This document shows positions 42,183-51,257 of a DNA stretch of 64,000 nt, in pieces. A program made the position numbers and the translations under genes. The DNA lies in the NCBI RefSeq assembly GCF_003710085.1, contig NZ_CP033324.1:310001-374000 (forward strand), in the 5' to 3' direction. Source of the stretch: Nocardioides pantholopis (lineage in GTDB: Bacteria; Actinomycetota; Actinomycetes; Propionibacteriales; Nocardioidaceae). Below the pieces are notes generated by a model that was not told the origin of the DNA, did no database searches, and saw only the letters and a list, made by a program, of their open reading frames with translations. Position 1 is the first letter of the stretch; the number at the start of each line of letters is the position of its first letter.

Positions 42183-44756
42183 GTGAAGCAGCCCGTCCGG
42201 TTCTCGATCGTGGCCGCGGTCTACAACGTCTCCCGCTACCTCGAGGACTTCATCGCCTCCGTGGAGGCCCAGCGTGGGTTGCACTCGCAGCTGGAGGTGA
42301 TCGCCGTCGACGACGGGTCCACCGACGACAGCCTGGAGCGGCTGCGCCGCTGGGAGCGCGAGAGCGACATCGCCATCCGGGTGCTGCACCAGCCCAACGG
42401 TGGCCAGTCCAGCGCCCGCAACCACGGCATCGAGCACGCGACCGGCGAGTGGGTGACCTTCCTCGACCCCGACGACCGGATGCAGCCGAAGTACCTGCGC
42501 TCGGTCGCGGACTTCCTGGACGAGCACCCCGAGGTCGACATGGTCGCGACCAACCGCTGGATGCTCGACGACGCCACGGGCGAGCTCACCAACAGCCACC
42601 CGCTGCGCTCGATGTTCCGCGACGGCAACGTGGTCCGCGACCTCACCGAGATGCCGGACTACTTCCACGGCAGCGCGCCGTCGGCGTTCGTCCGTCGCGA
42701 CCGGCTCGAGCAGCTCGGGCTGCGCTTCGACCCCGAGGTCCGGCCGAACTTCGAGGACGGGCACTTCTGCAGCAGCTACCTGCTCGACCTCGACCACCCC
42801 CGGGTCGGGTTCGTGCGCACCGCCCACTACGTCTACCGCAAGCGCGCCGACGCCAGCTCGACGCTGCAGGGCAGCCTCGAGAACCCGGACCGCTACACGC
42901 AGGTGCTCGAGCACGGCTACCTCGACCTGCTCCGCCGAGGCGCCCAGCGGCACGGCCGGGCGCCGGGCTGGCTGCAGAGCTTCGTGCTCTACGAGCTGTC
43001 CTGGTACTTCAGCTCCCACGACGCCAAGCAGGGGCGCACGGCCGCCCGCGGCGAGGTCGCCGACCGGTTCCACGAGCTGCTCGCCCAGATCGTCGCGCTG
43101 CTCGACCCCGAGCTCGTCGCCGGGTTCTGGCGCCGCGGGATCCGCCGGGAGTGGCGCGCGGCGCTGCTGCACGCGTACGCCGACCAGCCCTGGCACGACG
43201 ACCACGCGGTGATCACCGCCGTCGACCCGGCGCGCCGGCTCTACCGGGTCTCCTACCTGTTCACCGGCCCCGCCCCGCGCGAGCAGGCGTACGTCGGCGG
43301 CGCGGAGGTCGCGCTGACCCACGCCAAGACCCGCGACCTGGCCTCCCACGACCGGGTCCTGCTGCACGAGCGGCTGCTGTGGCTGCCGGCCTCGAAGTCG
43401 CTGCGCCTGCACGTCGACGGGCGGGCCATCCCGGTGCTGGAGTCCGAGCCGCCGGTGCCGGGCTCCACGCTCTATCCGCGCACCCCGCAGCGGCTGATCC
43501 GGGAGCGCACCGGGCAGCCCGAGCCCGGGCCCGCCCTCAGCACGGAGGACCAGCGGCTGGTCACCAAGGCGGCCTCGCGCCGGGTGCGCAAGGAGTTCGC
43601 CGACGCCTGGGTCCTCGTCGACCGCGTGCACGACGCCGACGACAGCGCCGAGCACCTGTTCCACCACCTGCGGGCCGAGCGACCGGACGTCAACGCGTTC
43701 TTCGTGCTCGAGGAGGGGACCGCCGACTGGCGGCGGCTCCGCCCGGAGCTCGGCAAGCGGCTGGTGGCGTTCGGCTCGGAGCGCTGGAAGCTGCTCATGC
43801 TCAACGCCGCCCACCTGATCTCCTCCCACGCCGACCGGGCCATCGTGGACACCCCCGGGGTGCCGCGGGTGCCCCGGACCTGGCGGTTCACGTTCCTCCA
43901 GCACGGCGTGATCAAGGACGACCTGTCGCCGTGGCTGAACACCAAGAACATCGACGTCTTCGTCACCAGCACGCACGCCGAGCACGAGTCGATCGTCGGG
44001 GACCACACCCGCTACAGCGTCACCACCAAGGAGACGGTGCTGACCGGGCTGCCCCGCTTCGACCGGCTCCTGGAGGCCGGCCGCGACGTGCCGGAGACCG
44101 GGCGCGACCTGGTCGTGCTGGCGCCGACCTGGCGCCGTTGGCTGGTGCCGCACCTCGACCCGGCCAGCCAGCGCCGCGACGACCTCGGCCCGGAGTTCTT
44201 CGAGTCCGAGTTCCTGCGCAGCTGGCTCGACCTGCTGGCCGACCCCGAGCTCGCGCAGGCCTGCGCGGACCGGGGCCTGACCCTGGCGTTCCTGCCGCAC
44301 CCGAACCTCCAGCCGGCGCTGCCGCTGCTGGACCTGCCCGCGCACGTGCGGCCGCTGAGCTACGAGGGTGCGGACGTACGCCGGCTCGTGGCCCGCTCGG
44401 CGCTGCTGGTCACCGATTACTCCTCGATGGCCTTCAACGCCGGCTACATCGACCGGCAGGTCCTCTACTACCAGTTCGACGCCGAGCGGGCGCTGAGCGG
44501 TGACCACGTCGGCGCCGACGGCTACTTCGACTACGAGCGCGACGGCTTCGGCCCGGTCGCGCACACCCACGCGGACGCCGTGCGCGAGGCCTGCGCCGCG
44601 ATCGCCGGCGGGCCGGTCCCGGCTGCGACGTACCTGGAGCGGAACCGGCGCACGTTCACGCTGCGCGACGGCGGCTGCTGCCGGCGGGTGACCGAGGCGA
44701 TCGAGGTCGCGGGGCGCGAGACGCCCGTCGGCGCCGTCGTCGGCCCGCCGCGGTGA
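42183..44756 (+). CDS. GT2 glycosyltransferase fused to CDP-polyol phosphotransferase (TagF/TarL-like)
   Basis: 857 residues from GTG 42183. Residues 6-220 are a GT2 domain with complete motifs: VIAVDDGSTDDS and FLDPDDRM, so it should be an active transferase. The C-terminal half (from about 460) is a CDP-glycerol/ribitol glycerophosphotransferase-like domain with FLQHGVIKDDLS near residue 570, VLTGLPRFDRLL, VVLAPTWRRWL and LVTDYSSMAFNAGYIDR. These are seen in polymerases that add polyol phosphate to a wall polymer. The same coding strand continues through a 4-nt overlap with the DUF6270 gene. The exact donors are unknown, though CDP-ribitol is suggested by the cytidylyltransferase gene downstream. 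Confidence 0.9.
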   Translation: MKQPVRFSIVAAVYNVSRYLEDFIASVEAQRGLHSQLEVIAVDDGSTDDSLERLRRWERESDIAIRVLHQPNGGQSSARNHGIEHATGEWVTFLDPDDRMQPKYLRSVADFLDEHPEVDMVATNRWMLDDATGELTNSHPLRSMFRDGNVVRDLTEMPDYFHGSAPSAFVRRDRLEQLGLRFDPEVRPNFEDGHFCSSYLLDLDHPRVGFVRTAHYVYRKRADASSTLQGSLENPDRYTQVLEHGYLDLLRRGAQRHGRAPGWLQSFVLYELSWYFSSHDAKQGRTAARGEVADRFHELLAQIVALLDPELVAGFWRRGIRREWRAALLHAYADQPWHDDHAVITAVDPARRLYRVSYLFTGPAPREQAYVGGAEVALTHAKTRDLASHDRVLLHERLLWLPASKSLRLHVDGRAIPVLESEPPVPGSTLYPRTPQRLIRERTGQPEPGPALSTEDQRLVTKAASRRVRKEFADAWVLVDRVHDADDSAEHLFHHLRAERPDVNAFFVLEEGTADWRRLRPELGKRLVAFGSERWKLLMLNAAHLISSHADRAIVDTPGVPRVPRTWRFTFLQHGVIKDDLSPWLNTKNIDVFVTSTHAEHESIVGDHTRYSVTTKETVLTGLPRFDRLLEAGRDVPETGRDLVVLAPTWRRWLVPHLDPASQRRDDLGPEFFESEFLRSWLDLLADPELAQACADRGLTLAFLPHPNLQPALPLLDLPAHVRPLSYEGADVRRLVARSALLVTDYSSMAFNAGYIDRQVLYYQFDAERALSGDHVGADGYFDYERDGFGPVAHTHADAVREACAAIAGGPVPAATYLERNRRTFTLRDGGCCRRVTEAIEVAGRETPVGAVVGPPR

Positions 44757-45739
44757 GGACCGCCGAGCCGCCGGTCGTCGCGAGCATGGGCAGCTGCATC
44801 ACCCGCGACAACTTCAACACCCGGTTCAACCCCGACTACAAGCGCTACTTCAGCTGTGCGCTGCACCAGAACCAGTCCTCGCTGATCGCGCTGATGTCGC
44901 CGCCGGTCGACGTCGGCTGGGAGCCGATGCGGGAGCTGAGCGACTACGACCGGGCCAACATCGACGCCGAGCTGAGCCGCTCGTTCCTGCGGGAGGTCGT
45001 GGCGGTGCGCCCGGACTACCTGGTGCTGGACTTCTTCGCCGACATCCACTTCGGCTGCGTCGCGTTCGACGCCGGCCGCTGGCTGACCAACAACCGCTGG
45101 AACATCCACCACACCGACCTCTACCAGCGGCTGCGGGACGAGGACCGGCTCGCCAGGTTCGACATCGCGCACCACACCGACGACTACCTCGCGCTGTGGC
45201 AGGAGTCCCTGGACCGGTTCCTGGCCCTGGTCCGCGCCCAGCTGCCCGAGACCACTGTGGTGCTGCACCGCGGCCACAACACCAACCGGCTGCGGCTCCC
45301 GGACCGCGCCGAGACGGTCTCGCTGCGCAAGCACCGCAACCTGGCCCGCCTCGGCGTGGCCCGGGCCAACGAGCTGTGGCGCGAGCTCGACGACCGGGCC
45401 GCCCCGGCCTGCGACGCGGTGATCGACCTGACCGACCTGCCCACGGCGACGTACGACGACCACCCGTGGGGCCCGTTCTACGTGCACTACGAGCCGGCGT
45501 ACTACCACCGCTTCCTGGCCGAGCTGGTCCGCATCGACCTGGACCGGCGCCTGGACGCCGACGCCCGCGAGCGGCTCGCCCTGGTCGAGACCGCGCGGAC
45601 CGCGGACGCCGGCCGCCTGGCGGGCGAGGACGCGGCGACGATCGGGCGGCTGCGCGAGCGCACGCAACGGCTTCAGGACCGGGTGGCCGAGCTGGAGCAG
45701 GCCGCCGGCGGCCGGCGGCGCTGGCCGTTCAGCCGCTGA
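44753..45739 (+). CDS. DUF6270-like protein, SGNH-type candidate
   Basis: 328 residues from GTG 44753, overlapping the polymerase stop as GTGA. ASMGSCITRDNFN near the N-terminus is the motif of DUF6270 proteins and resembles block I of SGNH hydrolases (GxSxx), with Cys in the nucleophile neighbourhood. HHTDDYLALWQ and DDHPWGPFYVHYEPAYYHRF lie further on. The last 50 residues form a coiled coil (TIGRLRERTQRLQDRVAELEQ). No signal peptide, so it is cytoplasmic. Coupling to the polymerase suggests a tailoring or substrate-handling role. The stop overlaps the end of the next, convergent gene by 11 bp. Confidence 0.65.
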   Translation: MRTAEPPVVASMGSCITRDNFNTRFNPDYKRYFSCALHQNQSSLIALMSPPVDVGWEPMRELSDYDRANIDAELSRSFLREVVAVRPDYLVLDFFADIHFGCVAFDAGRWLTNNRWNIHHTDLYQRLRDEDRLARFDIAHHTDDYLALWQESLDRFLALVRAQLPETTVVLHRGHNTNRLRLPDRAETVSLRKHRNLARLGVARANELWRELDDRAAPACDAVIDLTDLPTATYDDHPWGPFYVHYEPAYYHRFLAELVRIDLDRRLDADARERLALVETARTADAGRLAGEDAATIGRLRERTQRLQDRVAELEQAAGGRRRWPFSR

Positions 45740-48700
45740 AGAACTCCGCGACCACCCGCTGCGCGGCGTGGCCGTCCTCGTGGCCGAGGAACCGCTCCCG
45801 GACCGCTGCCCGCAGCGGGGCGCACTCCCGCTCGAGCGCGCTCGGGTCCCGCAGCCGCTCCGCGGCCTGCGCGGTGGACTCGACGAGCGGGCCGGCCAGC
45901 GTCTCCTCGTAGGGGAGCAGCTGCGGGCGCAGCCGCAGGTACGCCTCCCGGTCCGGGCTCAGGAACACGGCCGGCCGACCGGTGAGGGCCCAGTCGAAGC
46001 GCAGGGCGGAGTAGTCCAGGACGGCGGCGTCCGCCGCGAGCAGCAGCCGGTCCACCCGCGGGTGGTCGGTCACGTCGACGACCGGGGTGCCCCGGGTCCG
46101 GGCCGCCGCGGCCTTGCGGTCCAGCGGGTGGGCCCGGAAGAGGACTGTGTAGCCGGGCCCGAGGTCCGCGGCGAGCCGGACCGGGTCGGCGCCGGGGAGC
46201 AGGCCCGCGGACGGCACCCGCGGCGACACCGCGTCGCGGTACGTCGGGGCGTGCAGCACCACTGTCGTCGCCGGGTCCACGCCGAGGCTGGCCAGCACCT
46301 CGGACCGGACCGCTGAGCGGTCCGCGCTCAGCAGCTGGTCGCAGCGGGGGCTGCCGAGCGCCAGGACCCGGCCGGGGTAGGAGAACTCGGCCCGGACCAG
46401 GTCGGCCGCCGCGTCGTCGGGCGCCAGCACGGTGTCCCAGAGCTCGGCGCGGCGGGCCACCTCGACGGCGATCCGCTCCTGCGACCACCGCAGCGCGTCC
46501 CACCAGGTCCGCCCGACCGCCTTGCCGGGGTGCCCGGAGAAGGTCTGCAGCACCCGCTGGCGGTCCCGCTTGACGACGTAGCCGTCCAGGTCCCCGTCGG
46601 TGCACAGGTACGCCGCGGAGCGCAGCACGTCGTACCAGGCGGGGGAGCCGACCACGACCGGCAGCGAGCCCTCGGGGACCGGGCTGCCGTGGTCGCGCAC
46701 GGCCCAGTAGCGGACCAGGTCCGGCCGCGAGCGGGCCAGCTCGCGGTCGATGGCGAGCGGGTCGCCGTCGACCCGGGAGCCGCGGCCGCTGACCAGGAGG
46801 ACCGAGCCGGCGGGCACGTCGGGGGAGCGGCCGGTCGCCGCCTGGTAGGCGCGGCGCAGCCGGGTCTGGCCGGCGGGGGTGGCGGCTCGGGCGTCCAGGG
46901 GCAGCGCGACCAGCAGGCCCAGCGCCCCCGATCGGCGCAGCCGCAGGTGCACGCGCAGGGTGCCGTCGAAGCGGTCGGCCGGCAGCGAGGAGCGCAGGTC
47001 GGGTGCCGGCTCCCCCTCCAGGTCCACCCCGTCGGCGGTGGTGGCGACCAGCGCGAAGCCGGCCCGGGGCAGTGCCGTGGGCGGGTTGCCGAAGCGCCTG
47101 ACCCGCTCGGGGAAGGCCAGCCGGGTCCCGTCCGCGCCGGGCTCGACCCGGGTGACCGGGACCTCGAGGTCGGCGGAGACCAGGCGGGCCGTGCGGAGCT
47201 CGGCGGGCTCGAGCGCGGTCGGGTCCAGGTCGAGCAGGATCTCCCCGTCCGCGAGCGTCACGTCGCGGACCCGCAGCCGGCGCCCGTCGGCGAGCAGCTC
47301 CAGGCTCGCGTCCGGCGTGGACGCCCAGATCGGCCCGGAGGCGTCCGGGCCGGCGAGCTCGCCGGGCGGCGCGGCGACCGCGACCTCGTCGCCGTCGGGG
47401 CCCCGGACCACCAGCCGGGAGCGGGCGGGCAGGGCGGTGTCCGGGAGCGGGACGGCGAACCGCCCGTCGGGCTCGGTCCGGCCGGTCGTCCGCCGGTCCG
47501 GGCCGGCCTGCAGCGCCACCTCCGGGGTGGTGCCGGCGAGCTCGCCGGCCAGCACCAGCCGCCCGGTCAGGTCAGTGCCCGGGGGGTCGAGCTCGCGGGC
47601 GGCCGCCGGCACGGGGGAGACGACCAGGACCAGGCCCTCCTCGGCCAGCACCGGCGAGACCCGCAGCGGCGTTCCGTCGGGGCCGGCCACGATCCGGGCC
47701 CGCAGGTCGGTGGCCGCGGAGCCGTCGACGGTCTCGTGCAGGCCACCCTCGCGGACGATCCCGTCCTGGGCGACCCGCAGCCGCAGCGACCAGGAGGCCG
47801 CTGCGGTGCCGCCCGGCGCCGTCGAGGCGGCGACCAGCGCGTCGAGGTCGACCACCGCTGTGAACCCGGACTCGTCGTACTCGGCGTTGCGCTGCCGCAC
47901 GACCGCGTTGACCGCCGGGTCGTGCACGGCACGTGCGTCCAGGGGCAGCGTGGCCCCGGTGGCGTCCTCGCGCAGCCAGGCCTCCAGGGCGACCTCGCGG
48001 CCGGCGCTGCCGACCCCGCGCACCACGGCGTGGCCGACCAGGCGCAGCCGGTCGGCGCCGGGGCCGCTCCAGTCGGCGTCGCGCAGGCCGGCGACCAGCT
48101 CGGTCTCGTGGTCGGCCAGCTGCCAGAGCCGCTCCGGCACCAGCGCGCGGTACGGCGCGTCGGGCGGCGGGTCGGCCAGCACCCGGCCGTCGACGACCCG
48201 GACCGGCGGCAGCCGGCCGTGGACGGAGAAGTGCTCGTCGGTCTCGACCAGGGCCTCCCAGGCGTGCTGCGCGCACAGCCAGGCCCGGACCTTCGCGTTG
48301 AACCGGACCGCCGCCAGCGCCGCGTCGCTGGCCCGGCCGAACATCGTCGCGCAGACCGCCGCCAGCAGGTTGCGGTACATGTCGCCGCCGGCGAGGGCGT
48401 GGTCGAGGAACGGCTGGAAGTCCACGTCGATGGTGCGGGCCACCCAGGCGTCGTACGTCGCCGGGGAGGCCTCCGCGAGCAGCAGCACCCGGGCCTCCTC
48501 CTTGACCGCCACCCGGTCCAGGAAGTTCTCCAGGTTCGCCTTCTGCTGGCCGGTCGAGGTGTTGTCCTCCCGGATCCGCCAGCGGTAGGTCACCCGGGCC
48601 AGCACGTCGAAGCGCTCGGCCCGGACGTAGGCCGCGAGCATCGGGACGTGGTCCTCGTAGGCGATGTGGCCGCGGAACGGCGGCACCCGGTCGCGCCAGA

Positions 48701-49277
48701 AGGCGGTCCGGAACATCCGGTTGCAGGCGATGATGTCCTGCATCGCGGCCGGGAACTCGTCGATGGTGACCCCGAGCCGGTCGCGGTCGTGGACGACCCG
48801 GCCCCACGACGTGCCGACCTCGCGCTGGTGGCTGAAGCGCATCGCGCCGCCGACGCAGAAGTCCGAGCCGGTGGCCCGCAGGGTCCGCAGCATGTGGGCG
48901 TAGGCGCCGCGGGGGACGACGTCGTCGGCGTCGCAGAAGGTGAGGAACTCGCCCCGGGCGAGCGCGACGGCCTCGTTGCGGGCGATGCCCTGGCCGGTGT
49001 TGTTCTGGGCGATCACCCGCAGCCGCGGGTCGCGCGCGGCGTACTCCTCCAGGATCGCCAGGGAGCCGTCGGTGGACCCGTCGTCGACCGCGACCACCTC
49101 GAGGTCGCGCAGGGTCTGGCCGAGCAGGCTGTCCAGGCACTCGGGCAGGTACGCCGCGACGTTGTAGACCGGCACCACGACGCTGAGGGCCGGGGCGGGT
49201 GCCGCGTCCTGCGGCGGGTCCGGGTCCGGGCCGGTGATCCGCCCCAGCGCCGTGCGCAGCCTCGAGGCACGGGTCAC
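45729..49277 (-). CDS. Giant GT2 / beta-rich linker / CDP-polyol phosphotransferase fusion
   Basis: 1182 residues from GTG 49277 with GGAGG 7 nt upstream. The GT2 domain (residues 30-300) has LEVVAVDDGSTDGS and FLTFCDADDVV. A region of about 500 residues in the middle is rich in beta-strand-like Val/Thr/Arg patterns with no catalytic motif. The C-terminal TagF-like domain (about 830-1180) has QTFSGHPGKAVG near residue 910, VVLHAPTYRD and VLDYSALRFDWAL. The whole layout matches the 51258-54851 gene, its paralogue on the other strand. Likely a wall polyol-phosphate polymerase. Confidence 0.9.
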   Translation of the reverse strand: MTRASRLRTALGRITGPDPDPPQDAAPAPALSVVVPVYNVAAYLPECLDSLLGQTLRDLEVVAVDDGSTDGSLAILEEYAARDPRLRVIAQNNTGQGIARNEAVALARGEFLTFCDADDVVPRGAYAHMLRTLRATGSDFCVGGAMRFSHQREVGTSWGRVVHDRDRLGVTIDEFPAAMQDIIACNRMFRTAFWRDRVPPFRGHIAYEDHVPMLAAYVRAERFDVLARVTYRWRIREDNTSTGQQKANLENFLDRVAVKEEARVLLLAEASPATYDAWVARTIDVDFQPFLDHALAGGDMYRNLLAAVCATMFGRASDAALAAVRFNAKVRAWLCAQHAWEALVETDEHFSVHGRLPPVRVVDGRVLADPPPDAPYRALVPERLWQLADHETELVAGLRDADWSGPGADRLRLVGHAVVRGVGSAGREVALEAWLREDATGATLPLDARAVHDPAVNAVVRQRNAEYDESGFTAVVDLDALVAASTAPGGTAAASWSLRLRVAQDGIVREGGLHETVDGSAATDLRARIVAGPDGTPLRVSPVLAEEGLVLVVSPVPAAARELDPPGTDLTGRLVLAGELAGTTPEVALQAGPDRRTTGRTEPDGRFAVPLPDTALPARSRLVVRGPDGDEVAVAAPPGELAGPDASGPIWASTPDASLELLADGRRLRVRDVTLADGEILLDLDPTALEPAELRTARLVSADLEVPVTRVEPGADGTRLAFPERVRRFGNPPTALPRAGFALVATTADGVDLEGEPAPDLRSSLPADRFDGTLRVHLRLRRSGALGLLVALPLDARAATPAGQTRLRRAYQAATGRSPDVPAGSVLLVSGRGSRVDGDPLAIDRELARSRPDLVRYWAVRDHGSPVPEGSLPVVVGSPAWYDVLRSAAYLCTDGDLDGYVVKRDRQRVLQTFSGHPGKAVGRTWWDALRWSQERIAVEVARRAELWDTVLAPDDAAADLVRAEFSYPGRVLALGSPRCDQLLSADRSAVRSEVLASLGVDPATTVVLHAPTYRDAVSPRVPSAGLLPGADPVRLAADLGPGYTVLFRAHPLDRKAAAARTRGTPVVDVTDHPRVDRLLLAADAAVLDYSALRFDWALTGRPAVFLSPDREAYLRLRPQLLPYEETLAGPLVESTAQAAERLRDPSALERECAPLRAAVRERFLGHEDGHAAQRVVAEFFSG

Positions 49278-49328
49278 GGGGGTTCCTCCACTGGTCCGCC
49301 TGGCCCGGGTCGTCCCGGGACGGCCTGA

Positions 49329-49334
49329 ATCCTA
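49329..49334 (-). promoter_or_regulatory. -10 element (TAGGAT, minus strand) of the giant polymerase gene
   Basis: Reads TAGGAT on the minus strand 52 nt before GTG 49277, giving a leader of about 45 nt. Confidence 0.45.
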
Positions 49335-49381
49335 TGCGGGCCGCTCCCGACCGCGCGCACGCCGCCACGACCGGCGCTGAC

Positions 49382-49387
49382 TACAAT
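49382..49387 (+). promoter_or_regulatory. -10 element (TACAAT) of the GT61 gene
   Basis: TACAAT lies 54 nt before ATG 49442, which has GAAGGG 5 nt upstream. Confidence 0.5.
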
Positions 49388-49441
49388 CCCGAGGTCCGGC
49401 CGGGTTCCGGCGACGACTGTGCACGACGGCGAAGGGCAAGG

Positions 49442-51202
49442 ATGATCCAGGGAAACCCGGCGGTCGCCCTCGGGCGGCGGTTGCGGCGGCTGGTCGGGCC
49501 CGGCGCCCGGCCCGTGACCGGGCTCGTCCCGCGCTCCGCCGCCGACCGCGTGCAGGACCTCGAGGACCGCAGCACCGCGATCGCCCTGGGCCCGCTCGCG
49601 CGCCGCACCGGCCGCCGCACCGACCCGGGCGTGGCGGTGCTCAGCGCCGCTGCGGACCACCCGCTCGTCGCCGCGGTGCGCGAGGTGTGGCCGCAGGCGC
49701 GGCTGACGGTCGTGGACCCCACCCGCGGCGAGGCCGAGACGCACGTCGCGCTGGCAGCCGCCGGCACCCTCGAGGCGATCTGGGACGTCGAGGCCGACGA
49801 GCGGCGCCCCGAGCGGGTCCGTGAGGTCTTCCCCCACCTCGCCGACGGCGGGGTGCTGGTCGTCCTCGACGCCGGGACCGACGCGGACGCCGGCTCGCCG
49901 GCGGTGGCCGGCGCCCAGGCCCTGGTCGACCTCGGCGCGACGCTGCTGCGCGCCGGGCTCGCCCCCGGCGCCGGCGTCCGCGCCGACGACGTCCGGCTGG
50001 CCGAGCTCGTCGACTCCGTCGCCGTGCGCGGCCGGCACCTGGTGCTGACCGCGCGCACCCGCGGACCGCAGCGGCTGGCGAAGCTGCGCGAGGAGGAGGT
50101 CGCCGACTACCTCGCGCGGACGGGGGAGCGCGCCGGGCGGGTGCTGCTGGAGCGGCCCGGATCGGTCGTGGACAGCCCGGCCCCGGTCCGCTTCTCGGAG
50201 TCCGAGGCGGCTCCGGCGTACCGCACCCACTTCGAGGCGCCGCCGCTCCAGCTGCGCGAGTACGCCGGCGCGACCTGCTCCACCGGTCAGGTCGCCACGC
50301 TGGACCGGGTGCTGCTGCCCGAGACCTACCGGCACAACTACCGCCCCCGGCTCGGCAACCGGTTCACCGTCGAGGTGGCCCCGCGGTTCGCCCGCGTGAA
50401 GAAGCCGACCCCGCCCGAGGACCTGCCGGGCAGCTGGTTCCACCTCGACTCGGAGTTCCGCGGCCACTTCGGGCACGCGATGACCGAGCAGATCTCCCGG
50501 CTGTGGGCGTGGCAGGAGGCCAAGGCGCGCTATCCGGACCTCAAGGCCCTGATGCTGGTCAACAAGGCCCGGACCACGATCGGCGAGTGGGAGTACCGCC
50601 TCTACGAGGCCGCCGGCGTCGCGCGCGAGGACCTGGTGCTCTTCGACCACCCGGTGCGTCCCGAGCGCCTGGTCGCCGCGACCCCGATGTTCTCCCAGCC
50701 CGCCTACGTCCACGACGGCATCCGCGAGGTCTACCGGCGCATCGGCGACGACCTGGCCGCCGACGCCCCCCGGCGGGACTACCCCGAGCGGATCTTCTGC
50801 AGCCGGCGGCACGAGAAGCGCTCGGCCACCAACACCACGCAGGTCGAGGAGTTCTTCGCCGCCCGCGGCTTCGAGATCGTCTATCCCGAGGACTTCCCGA
50901 TGGCCGAGCAGGTGCAGATGTTCCGCTCCGCCACCGACCTGGCCGGCTTCGCCGGGAGCGCGATGTTCACGATGGCGTTCGTGCCCGAGCCGAAGCGGGT
51001 CATCCTGGTCTCCGCCGAGACCTACGTCGCTCAGAACGAGGCGATGATCGCCGCCGTGCAGGGCCACCAGGTCAACGTCGCCTGGTGCCGGCCGGAGTTC
51101 CGCCGCCCCGACGGGACCGAGATCGGCCGCAAGCTGCAGGCCCGGTTCACGTTCGACGACGCACGCGAGGGCGAGTTCCTGCGCCGCGTCCTCGACACGT
51201 GA
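49442..51202 (+). CDS. Glycosyltransferase family 61 protein with N-terminal Rossmann-like domain
   Basis: 586 residues from ATG 49442, chosen for its ribosome-binding site; an ATG at 49334 would add 36 residues over the promoter. The C-terminal 290 residues are GT61 (DUF563): WFHLDSEFRGHFGHAMTEQ near residue 335, RIFCSRR and FAGSAMFTMAFVP, with the expected N/R/H positions. The N-terminal 200 residues look like a methyltransferase-fold Rossmann domain (VAVLSAAADHPLV, EAIWDVEADERR, HLADGGVLVVLDAG) without a glycine-rich SAM motif. The function of that domain is unclear. Expected role is sugar addition to the wall polymer. Confidence 0.85.
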   Translation: MIQGNPAVALGRRLRRLVGPGARPVTGLVPRSAADRVQDLEDRSTAIALGPLARRTGRRTDPGVAVLSAAADHPLVAAVREVWPQARLTVVDPTRGEAETHVALAAAGTLEAIWDVEADERRPERVREVFPHLADGGVLVVLDAGTDADAGSPAVAGAQALVDLGATLLRAGLAPGAGVRADDVRLAELVDSVAVRGRHLVLTARTRGPQRLAKLREEEVADYLARTGERAGRVLLERPGSVVDSPAPVRFSESEAAPAYRTHFEAPPLQLREYAGATCSTGQVATLDRVLLPETYRHNYRPRLGNRFTVEVAPRFARVKKPTPPEDLPGSWFHLDSEFRGHFGHAMTEQISRLWAWQEAKARYPDLKALMLVNKARTTIGEWEYRLYEAAGVAREDLVLFDHPVRPERLVAATPMFSQPAYVHDGIREVYRRIGDDLAADAPRRDYPERIFCSRRHEKRSATNTTQVEEFFAARGFEIVYPEDFPMAEQVQMFRSATDLAGFAGSAMFTMAFVPEPKRVILVSAETYVAQNEAMIAAVQGHQVNVAWCRPEFRRPDGTEIGRKLQARFTFDDAREGEFLRRVLDT

Positions 51203-51220
51203 GTCGGGTCCGAGGCGGGC

Positions 51221-51226
51221 TACGAT
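51221..51226 (+). promoter_or_regulatory. -10 element (TACGAT) before the second giant polymerase gene
   Basis: TACGAT lies 32 nt before GTG 51258; GGAAGGAG at 51243-51250 is the ribosome-binding site. Confidence 0.5.
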
Positions 51227-51257
51227 CGCCTGCCGTCCCCCCGGAAGGAGATCCCTG

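Noticed and set aside
49334..49441. Upstream start for the GT61 gene at 49334
   Set aside because: It would place the -10 TACAAT inside the coding region and lacks a ribosome-binding site; ATG 49442 fits better.
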